Shown piece after piece: positions 1-5,458 of a DNA stretch of 5,794 nucleotides. The translations under genes and the position numbers were made by a program. Positions within the stretch are counted from its first letter, which is position 1. Each line of letters starts with the position of its first letter. The stretch is from Candidatus Hermodarchaeota archaeon (GTDB lineage Archaea; Asgardarchaeota; Hermodarchaeia; Hermodarchaeales; Hermodarchaeaceae). The notes under the pieces were generated by a model. That model was not told the origin of the DNA, ran no database searches, and worked only from the letters and a program-made list of their open reading frames with translations. The stretch spans positions 1-5,794 of the forward strand of contig JAEOSA010000130.1 in assembly GCA_016840595.1 (NCBI GenBank), written 5' to 3'.

Positions 1-933
1 GGTAGCGGTTTTTTCTGTGGGAACTTTTTCTTTTCGAGGTTGTTTCGGTGTCCAATCTGCTACTGCTGCAGCAGCAATTGCTACATCAAATTTTGTGGTT
101 TCTAGCTCTGCAACAACGGCATCAGCCATTTCCTGAGTCGATTCAACAGGAATGACTTTCACACCCTCTGGTGGAGGGATGGAGCCTCTTCCATAAACCA
201 AAGTAACTTTAGCTCCCCTTGCATATGCGGCTTTTGCTAACTCGACACCCATTCGACCTGAACTCTTACTTGTCACAATGCGAACCGGGTCAATGTATTC
301 AATAGTTGGACCCGCAGTAATCAGGAACTGTTTCTTATCCAAATCGCGTTTAGCTCCGATCTTCTGGATGATAGCACTGACAACCTCTTTTGTAGTAGCA
401 ATTTTCGCTTTCCCTTCCTCTAGTCGTGGACCAATGAACACTACGCCCAAGTCTTCAAGTTTCTTGATGTTCTCTCGGACAATCGGATGGTTATACATGG
501 AGGCATGCATAGCTGGTACAATCAAAATTGGAATACCCGTACCAAATGCAGTTGTAGCAGTAGAGGTAACAGGTGTATCATCAACGCCCATAGCAATCTT
601 CGAGATGGTATTCGCCGTAGCTGGTGCTATAAGGATGAGATCTGCTTTTTCTTCGTGCTCACCAGCCAATGCCACATGTTCAATTGCGCCAGTTAATTCC
701 GTGATGACCGGATTCCCTGTCGCCCATTCCATCAAATAGGGATGAATAATGATATGTGCTGCTTCGGAGAATACGGCGACAACTTCTGCTCCATGGCGCA
801 TTAGCAAACGGGCAATCTCTGGGCTTTGAACAGCGGCAACACTTCCTGTAATACAGTGAACTATGAATTTACCCCGGAGTTCAACTCCTAAAGACTCAAT
901 TATGTCCCTTGATGGGTGCGTTGTTTTTCGCAT
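1..933 (-). CDS. coaBC: Bifunctional phosphopantothenoylcysteine decarboxylase / phosphopantothenate--cysteine ligase (CoaBC, Dfp), 3' end cut by window edge
   Basis: This cytosolic enzyme joins 4'-phosphopantothenate to cysteine using a nucleotide (CoaB) and then decarboxylates the product with FMN to give 4'-phosphopantetheine (CoaC). The 311 visible codons run without a stop to the edge. The CoaC half (about residues 1-190) shows the FMN-binding start CITGSVAA (27-34), the likely catalytic histidine in IEHVAL (H86), PATANT (104-109, the PASANT motif) and PAMHASMY (140-147, the PxMNxxMW motif with His for Asn). The CoaB half starts near residue 200 with TAGPT (206-210), IDPVR (214-218), SSGRMG (224-229) and AAAVADW (288-294). 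The rest of CoaB lies outside the window. The bacterial ACGD-type flap cysteine is not seen; the matching stretch reads GPRLEEGKAK. The ATG at 933 is supported by the archaeal-style HPSRDI N-terminus and by an SD-like GGATGAGAT (946-938) overlapping the panB stop. It is the last gene of the operon visible here, 12 nt after panB. Confidence 0.95.
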   Translation of the reverse strand, partial: MRKTTHPSRDIIESLGVELRGKFIVHCITGSVAAVQSPEIARLLMRHGAEVVAVFSEAAHIIIHPYLMEWATGNPVITELTGAIEHVALAGEHEEKADLILIAPATANTISKIAMGVDDTPVTSTATTAFGTGIPILIVPAMHASMYNHPIVRENIKKLEDLGVVFIGPRLEEGKAKIATTKEVVSAIIQKIGAKRDLDKKQFLITAGPTIEYIDPVRIVTSKSSGRMGVELAKAAYARGAKVTLVYGRGSIPPPEGVKVIPVESTQEMADAVVAELETTKFDVAIAAAAVADWTPKQPRKEKVPTEKTAT

Positions 934-945
934 TGTAATCTCATC

Positions 946-1716
946 CTAATGATAGGTGTGCTGTTTATCAGGGTATTTTCCTGTTCTAACTTCGTCCATG
1001 AACTCTATAATTGCATCGCGAATAGCTTTATCGAGATTCGCAAACCGCTTCACGAATTTAGGTAAATATTGATTACCAACTAATCCCAAAACTTCAGTGA
1101 TCACTAAAACTTGACCATCACAATGTTTTCCTGCTCCAATTCCAATTGTGGGAATCTTCACATCATGTGTGATTTTTCGAGCTAGCCATTCTGGGATGCA
1201 TTCTAAAACCATAGAAAACACTCCTAGTTTCTCAAGATGGAGCGCATCACGCCAAATCTGATCAGCCTGTTTGGGAGTTTTTCCTTGAACTTTATATTTT
1301 TCAGCGAATTGTGGAAGGAGTCCTACGTGCCCCATAACCGGGATGTTATTTTCTAAAAGAACGGTGATAACTTCTGGCTGATTTCCCTCAATTTTTACGG
1401 CATGTGCTCCTGCTTGAAGCAACTGTTGGGCATTAGCTAAGGCCTCTTCGGGAGTGTCATAACTATGAATTGGCATATCAGAAACAATTAGGGTCTTTTT
1501 CGCACCTTGAGCCACTGCACGTGTATGATACTCCATTGCAGCCATTGTAACTTTTTTCGTATCAGGATTCCCTTGGAAAACCATCCCTAAACTGTCTCCT
1601 ACTAAAATCAAATCAATTTCCGTATCATCCAAGATTCGTGCAATTTGGTAATCGTAGGCTGTCAACATCGTAATTTTTCGTTTTCCTTTTAACTCTCGAA
1701 TTTCATTTGCATTCAC
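946..1716 (-). CDS. panB: 3-methyl-2-oxobutanoate hydroxymethyltransferase (ketopantoate hydroxymethyltransferase, PanB)
   Basis: PanB transfers a hydroxymethyl group from 5,10-methylene-tetrahydrofolate (or the archaeal pterin equivalent) to 2-oxoisovalerate, making ketopantoate, the first committed step toward pantoate. The 256 residues form a full-length (beta/alpha)8 enzyme. Visible signatures are KITMLTAYD (14-22), the metal ligands in LVGDSLGMV (D41), VSDMP (D80) and KIEGN (E110), GHVGLLPQ (129-136), the catalytic glutamate in VLECIP (E172), and IPTIGIGAG followed by CDGQVLV (188-205). The start is a GTG at 1716, not an ATG; the next in-frame ATG (codon 17) would remove conserved sequence. 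An AAGGAG motif lies 11 nt upstream (1733-1728). The GTG overlaps the panE TGA in a GTGA arrangement, so the two are likely translationally coupled. No key residue is missing. Confidence 0.97.
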   Translation of the reverse strand: MNANEIRELKGKRKITMLTAYDYQIARILDDTEIDLILVGDSLGMVFQGNPDTKKVTMAAMEYHTRAVAQGAKKTLIVSDMPIHSYDTPEEALANAQQLLQAGAHAVKIEGNQPEVITVLLENNIPVMGHVGLLPQFAEKYKVQGKTPKQADQIWRDALHLEKLGVFSMVLECIPEWLARKITHDVKIPTIGIGAGKHCDGQVLVITEVLGLVGNQYLPKFVKRFANLDKAIRDAIIEFMDEVRTGKYPDKQHTYH

Positions 1717-2612
1717 GTATAAACACTCTCCTTGAAACGCACCAATTGTACAATCAACTCATTCACCGGGGTTGGGATATTGTATTTTTTCCCCAAATTG
1801 ACAATCTTTCCGTTAAGAAAATCAATCTCAGTTTTTCTACCTCTTTCTACGTCCTGCAACATAGAAGTTTGATTTGTATACCGAGGGAGATTTTGATTCA
1901 TCACTTGAATCAGGCTCAAATCAATTTTCACGCCCTCTGCCGCTCCAACGGCAATACATTCCTCCACAACACGGAGTTTAATTTCTGCTAAATGGGGGGA
2001 AACAAGAGTAGCAGTTGGAACATGTAAAATAGCACTCAAAGGATTAGTATAACAATTAATGGTGACTTTTCTCCACACGTCGGTTTGAAAAGAATCAGAG
2101 ATAACAACATCAAGTCCACAATTTTGAAAGAGCTTGGCAACCTTCTTCGAGTCTTTATCTGAATCGAAAAAGGTGAAATTCAAGCATACTTTGATTCGTC
2201 CAGGTTCGACTATCTCTGCGCCTGTTTCTACAATTCCGCGGATTACAGTCCCTCTTCCATTTGTCACTTTACGGGCAATCTCTTCGATACCAAGACCATT
2301 CTGCAAAAGAAGTAACACGGTATCTTCATGGATCAGAGGCGCGATTGAGGTCAATGCTTCCTCTAAATCAATGGCTTTCACCGTGATAAGAAGGAGCGTT
2401 TTGGAAGGAATTTTGTCAATCAAGGTTGTGGGTGTGATGTTTTTCGAATAGGTTCCCGCGCCATCACCGAGTAATTCAAGGCCTTTTTCTTTTATTGCAT
2501 CCATGTGTGCGGGACGTCCTACCAATGTCACTGGAGTATTTTGTGATAGAAAAGCTCCGTAAACTGAACCAATAGCTCCTGCGCCTAGGATGAAAATTTG
2601 GTTGAACGTCAT
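1713..2612 (-). CDS. panE: 2-dehydropantoate 2-reductase (ketopantoate reductase, PanE/ApbA family)
   Basis: This enzyme reduces ketopantoate to (R)-pantoate with NAD(P)H. It is 299 residues long, normal for the family. The N-terminal Rossmann domain has the dinucleotide loop GAGAIG (10-15), TVKAID (78-82, conserved K79) and LQNGLG (104-109, N105). The C-terminal helical domain has WRKVTINCYTNPLSA (180-194, catalytic K182 with N186 and N190) and SMLQDVERGRKTEIDFLNG (250-268, including E262), followed by the IPTPVNE signature (279-285). The ATG at 2612 is fixed by a perfect GGAGGT eight bases upstream, and it overlaps the TGA of the upstream ligase gene (ATGA). In Thermococcus kodakarensis the equivalent enzyme is the CoA feedback-inhibition point of the pathway. 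Whether that holds here cannot be read from the sequence. Confidence 0.96.
   Translation of the reverse strand: MTFNQIFILGAGAIGSVYGAFLSQNTPVTLVGRPAHMDAIKEKGLELLGDGAGTYSKNITPTTLIDKIPSKTLLLITVKAIDLEEALTSIAPLIHEDTVLLLLQNGLGIEEIARKVTNGRGTVIRGIVETGAEIVEPGRIKVCLNFTFFDSDKDSKKVAKLFQNCGLDVVISDSFQTDVWRKVTINCYTNPLSAILHVPTATLVSPHLAEIKLRVVEECIAVGAAEGVKIDLSLIQVMNQNLPRYTNQTSMLQDVERGRKTEIDFLNGKIVNLGKKYNIPTPVNELIVQLVRFKESVYT
1728..1733 (-). promoter_or_regulatory. Shine-Dalgarno site supporting the GTG start of panB
   Basis: The minus strand reads AAGGAG eleven bases before the GTG at 1716, inside the end of panE. The spacing is slightly long, but the next in-frame ATG (codon 17) has conserved PanB sequence before it, so this site supports the GTG start. 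Confidence 0.6.
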
Positions 2613-3409
2613 TCCGTTTTACCTCCTCGGTATTCAAGTTTCTCCCTTTTTGCAAGGTTTCCTAGCCGCTCGTTAATCAGCTGTATGGCTTCGGACAGAT
2701 TTTCCCGATTGTTAAAAGCGGTCACTATTTTCGTCAGAGTTGCTTCAGATTCTTTTTTGAGCTCTTTGGTAACTGAAATTAATAATGGCATTGTGCGTAC
2801 GATGTTATCCACAATAGTGATTTTTGCCATTTGAGCAGTCCGCGAAAGGGGATTCAAGTCAACGGTAACAACATCCTTTCCTACTTTGACAAGACCTTCT
2901 GTACGATCACCATCTTCTAGTGGCACAAATGCTAAATCCGCGACGAATAATCCTCGATGATCCACAACTCGTCGATCACTATATATTTCGGGAATAGTTT
3001 CTTGAAACGCCGAATCAATTCCATAAATCTCCTTTGCCCCTGCATCTCGCATCACTTGAGCAATAGCTTCCTCGCGTTCTCGTGATCGATGATACAAGTT
3101 GATTTCTAATTTGGCTCCAGATACTCTTGCTAATTTCACTAATTCTTTTGGCACTAATGCTGCCACATTACCGTTAACTGAAACCACTGGATTCTTTGCC
3201 AACAATAAGCTTGCAGCAGCAGCACGTATAGCCCTCCGAGCGTTCTCAGTTGTTGTTTCGCCTATCAGATAATCAAAGGCTTCACCACGTCCGTGAGCAA
3301 ACAATCCAAAGCTTGATGTCACTCCAGACTCAAATCCTTGAACTAACTTCGTTCGAATTCGAAGAGATGTAGCTCGAGGATGTTTCTCCGAGATTTCTTG
3401 TTCATTCAT
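2609..3409 (-). CDS. PPS: 4-phosphopantoate--beta-alanine ligase (archaeal phosphopantothenate synthetase, PPS)
   Basis: PPS joins 4-phosphopantoate and beta-alanine with ATP to give 4'-phosphopantothenate. With pantoate kinase it replaces bacterial PanC and PanK in most archaea, so it is a strong lineage marker. The 266-residue protein is full length. Recognisable family motifs are HPR (10-12), AHGRGEAFDYLIGE (38-51), VSVNGNVAALVP (76-87), KLEINLYHRSREREE (100-114), VPLEDGDRTE (162-171), VDLNPLSRTAQ (183-193) and ITIVDNIVR (197-205). The last 50 or so residues are charged and helical-looking and less conserved. The ATG at 3409 lies 8 nt inside the end of the pantoate kinase gene (ATGAATGA). 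I see no good Shine-Dalgarno, so translation probably depends on ribosomes finishing the upstream gene. A second ATG four bases downstream is out of frame. Confidence 0.95.
   Translation of the reverse strand: MNEQEISEKHPRATSLRIRTKLVQGFESGVTSSFGLFAHGRGEAFDYLIGETTTENARRAIRAAAASLLLAKNPVVSVNGNVAALVPKELVKLARVSGAKLEINLYHRSREREEAIAQVMRDAGAKEIYGIDSAFQETIPEIYSDRRVVDHRGLFVADLAFVPLEDGDRTEGLVKVGKDVVTVDLNPLSRTAQMAKITIVDNIVRTMPLLISVTKELKKESEATLTKIVTAFNNRENLSEAIQLINERLGNLAKREKLEYRGGKTE
2621..2628 (-). promoter_or_regulatory. Shine-Dalgarno site of panE
   Basis: The minus strand reads GAGGAGGT, containing a perfect match to the core complementary to the 16S rRNA 3' end, with eight bases between it and the ATG at 2612. 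It lies inside the end of the upstream ligase coding sequence and fixes the panE start. It is the strongest ribosome-binding site in the window. Confidence 0.8.
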
Positions 3410-4316
3410 TCAGGATACGCGCTCCTTCACAATCTACGTTCATTACCAAAACATCATGTTCTGGAATTTTGTGCTCTTCAAAAATCGCGACGATTTCTTT
3501 CACCTGATCTGGCGGCACAAGGGTAAACACGTTTTCACCAAAAATCGCAGTACTACATGTAATTCCCGTCAAATCTGTTGCTTGTAATACTGCTTGAACA
3601 CGATCCGTGATAATTCCAATATACTCTGCAAAATGCCGGGAATAATCTAAGAAATTCTCAACGGTGGGATGGCCCTGCAATGCGTCGGTCAACATTCCTC
3701 CCCGCTCATTAATCCGTTGCCTTGCTTCATCATTCTGTAAATACTGGGGTGTAGAGAGGGCACCAAAAGGAAGACAGACCACCATATATTCATTACTCGA
3801 AGGTAGAATCTCAATATGCCCAATTCCAGGTGCCCCTTCATGGGTTCGAATCTCGATACCTCCATATGTTTCAGCAATCACCGTTCCCAAACCCGTGTGT
3901 AACTCAACTTCTACGACATGTGCAATTTGAGCAACTTTAATGGAGTTTAAACCTAGACCTAAAGCTTCGTTCAGTGCAAGCGATAGGCTGAGCGCACCTG
4001 CACCGCTCGTTCCAAAGCCACAACCAACTGGTAATGCAACCTCGTGTTTGACCTGAATGTCAAAGGTTTTACTTGATGCAAATTCAAGCATCCGAGTACT
4101 CACAGCCTCAGAAACAGGGGCTGGGTGAGAAGTGCTGCCATTCATTTCAATGTGGATGCGTGTGTCTTTTGCAGGTTCAACTTCAACAGTTGTAGTCACT
4201 CCCTTGTCAACTGAGACGCCCGCTCCCCGTGATCCCTTCTTAAGAGGGTCTTCAGACTCATCGCATATCTGAAAGAAACCTGTGATGTGACCTGGGGAAA
4301 ATCCACATGCCTTCAT
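3402..4316 (-). CDS. PoK: Pantoate kinase (PoK, archaeal GHMP kinase)
   Basis: PoK phosphorylates (R)-pantoate with ATP to 4-phosphopantoate, the substrate of the ligase encoded next. The 304-residue protein has the family N-terminus FSPGHITGFFQI (6-17), a GSRGAGVSVDKGVTT segment (28-42), and the GHMP ATP-binding loop PVGCGFGTSGAGA (96-108). These are followed by HTGLGTV (140-146) and GAPGIGHIEILP (161-172), and a C-terminal segment ending NVDCEGARIL (293-302). The start is tightly bounded: an in-frame TAG lies two codons upstream of the ATG at 4316. No Shine-Dalgarno is visible before it. It is the first gene of the CoA operon and is divergent from a paralogue at 4475. Retention of the canonical N-terminal motif and its position directly before PPS make this copy, not the paralogue, the likely true pantoate kinase. 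Confidence 0.93.
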   Translation of the reverse strand: MKACGFSPGHITGFFQICDESEDPLKKGSRGAGVSVDKGVTTTVEVEPAKDTRIHIEMNGSTSHPAPVSEAVSTRMLEFASSKTFDIQVKHEVALPVGCGFGTSGAGALSLSLALNEALGLGLNSIKVAQIAHVVEVELHTGLGTVIAETYGGIEIRTHEGAPGIGHIEILPSSNEYMVVCLPFGALSTPQYLQNDEARQRINERGGMLTDALQGHPTVENFLDYSRHFAEYIGIITDRVQAVLQATDLTGITCSTAIFGENVFTLVPPDQVKEIVAIFEEHKIPEHDVLVMNVDCEGARILNE

Positions 4317-4380
4317 TATCTAGCCTGCCTGGAATCGCGTTTTGAACAGGTGGAGCAAGTCGCGTGGTGTTTGATAAGAA

Positions 4381-4408
4381 AATAAATATTTTGCATACGA
4401 TATTTAAA
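4381..4408 (-). promoter_or_regulatory. Candidate TATA element(s) for the CoA biosynthesis operon
   Basis: On the minus strand TTTAAATA (4408-4401) and TATTTATT (4388-4381) resemble archaeal TATA boxes. A start site about 25 nt downstream would fall near 4377 or 4359, leaving a leader of about 40-60 nt before the pantoate kinase ATG. No TATA-like sequence is at the right distance for a leaderless transcript. The assignment rests on composition and position only. Confidence 0.45.
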
Positions 4409-4422
4409 GAATTTAAATTATA
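4403..4422 (+). promoter_or_regulatory. Candidate TATA element for the kinase paralogue / ECF transporter unit
   Basis: TTTAAAG (4403-4409) and TTTAAATTATA (4412-4422) are AT-rich, TATA-like and about 55-70 nt upstream of the ATG at 4475, predicting a start site near 4440. AATTTAAATT (4410-4419) is a perfect palindrome and so could work in both directions. An alternative is CTTATAGA (4465-4472), correctly placed for a leaderless transcript from the second ATG at 4499. The choice is unresolved. Confidence 0.4.
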
Positions 4423-4474
4423 TTCAGATATTGCACTAAAAAATAGTTGTAACATGCCATTTAGCTTATAGAGA

Positions 4475-5422
4475 ATGGGCAAGGATGTTCAAAGCAATAT
4501 GACGAATGCTTCAGCATATTGCCCGGCTGGAATTTCTAGCTTCTTTCAAGCGGTGACTACCAGTCCACCTCCTCAATCCATAGACGCCGCTTGTCGCATT
4601 GGCGCGAGAGGTGGCGGTTTTGTTATCGAAAAAGGAGTCACTACGGAGGTAAAACTCACTTCTACAAAGAAAACCGAAATAGATGTTACCATTAACGGAA
4701 AAAACGCTCCCGAAGCAAATGTTACTCGTGAAGTTTTCAAACTTCTTCTCCCCAAAATCAAAACACCTTGCCGAATTTCGGTAAGCCACAAAGTTGAGGT
4801 TCCGATTGGTGCAGGCTATGGAGCAAGTGCGGCAGGGGCTGTTAGTACTGCTATGGCCTTAGCTAAAGCATTTGATTTGAAGATGACTCTGAACCAGATT
4901 GGGCAAATCGCACATACCGCTGAAATTCGCTGTGCCACAGGATTAGGGAGTGTAAGCGGGGTCATTCGTGGCGGCGCAATCCTAATTTTGGAACCTGGTG
5001 CACCAGGTTATGATCGAGTTGATTGGCTTCCCATGAATCCCACTCATCGAATAGTCACCGCAAGTTTTGCTCCGATATCAAAAAAAGATATTATTTTCTC
5101 CAAGGAAGCACTACAAGTGGTTAATCGCGAAGGTCAAGAGGTTTTTCGGCAAATCTTGATGAATCCAAATCCTGTGCTATTCATGAAATTATGCCGGGGA
5201 TTTGCTACAAAGGCTGGATTTCTCTCTGATCGTCTTGTCGAAGTAATAGAGAAAGCTATGGGTGCAGGTGCTTTGGGCGCCACTCAAAATATGATTGGTG
5301 ACGCTTTCCATGCACTCGTTGATGTGAAGAGTGTTGATTCAGTGGTAGGCTCAGTAACTGATGACTTTAACTCAGAAGTGCTGGTTTCAAAGATTTCTAT
5401 GGGTGGACCAATCTATAGATAA
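4475..5422 (+). CDS. Diverged pantoate kinase paralogue (GHMP kinase superfamily), substrate unknown
   Basis: The 315-residue protein is colinear with the pantoate kinase encoded on the opposite strand. CPAGISSFFQA (16-26) matches SPGHITGFFQI. GARGGGFVIEKGVTT (43-57) matches GSRGAGVSVDKGVTT. PIGAGYGASAAGA (110-122) matches the ATP loop PVGCGFGTSGAGA. ATGLGSV (154-160) and PGAPGYDRVDWLP (174-186) match their equivalents. It should therefore be an ATP-dependent small-molecule kinase. The PGHITGFF signature is changed: His is replaced by Gly and Thr-Gly by Ser-Ser, suggesting a different or altered substrate. An insertion rich in Pro and Ser (about 28-38) follows. The start is either ATG 4475, with an in-frame TAG two codons upstream, or ATG 4499, which gives MTNASAYCPAG and a length closer to the paralogue. 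It is probably co-transcribed with the ECF S component downstream. A redundant pantoate kinase, or an inactive or regulatory copy, is possible. Confidence 0.85.
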   Translation: MGKDVQSNMTNASAYCPAGISSFFQAVTTSPPPQSIDAACRIGARGGGFVIEKGVTTEVKLTSTKKTEIDVTINGKNAPEANVTREVFKLLLPKIKTPCRISVSHKVEVPIGAGYGASAAGAVSTAMALAKAFDLKMTLNQIGQIAHTAEIRCATGLGSVSGVIRGGAILILEPGAPGYDRVDWLPMNPTHRIVTASFAPISKKDIIFSKEALQVVNREGQEVFRQILMNPNPVLFMKLCRGFATKAGFLSDRLVEVIEKAMGAGALGATQNMIGDAFHALVDVKSVDSVVGSVTDDFNSEVLVSKISMGGPIYR

Positions 5423-5449
5423 GTATGGGAAGTCCTGAACCAAGTAGAA

Positions 5450-5453
5450 GTGA
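5450..5453 (+). promoter_or_regulatory. Weak ribosome-binding site of the ECF S component
   Basis: GTGA within the purine-rich stretch AGAAGTGAAG sits five bases before the ATG at 5459. It matches part of the archaeal GGTGA core and favours that ATG over the in-frame GTG at 5450, which has no such motif before it. The match is short. Confidence 0.35.
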
Positions 5454-5458
5454 AGACG

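Noticed and set aside
278..739. A 153-codon plus-strand open frame
   Set aside because: It lies antisense inside coaBC, whose minus-strand product matches a well-known family along its whole length; the plus-strand product shows no recognisable motif.
2134..2451. A 105-codon plus-strand open frame
   Set aside because: It is antisense to conserved parts of panE and has no independent support.
4381..4424. Possible intrinsic terminator or replication-origin element in the AT-rich spacer
   Set aside because: There is no GC stem followed by a T run, no iterated origin-type repeats, and the surrounding genes diverge, which fits a promoter and not a terminator.
4258..4482. A 74-codon minus-strand open frame covering the divergent spacer and both gene starts
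   Set aside because: It overlaps the 5' ends of both kinase genes and the AT-rich promoter region, and its product resembles no family and looks like translated promoter sequence.
4511..4791. Two minus-strand open frames within the kinase paralogue
   Set aside because: Both are shadows of the plus-strand GHMP kinase, which aligns with its paralogue through this stretch.
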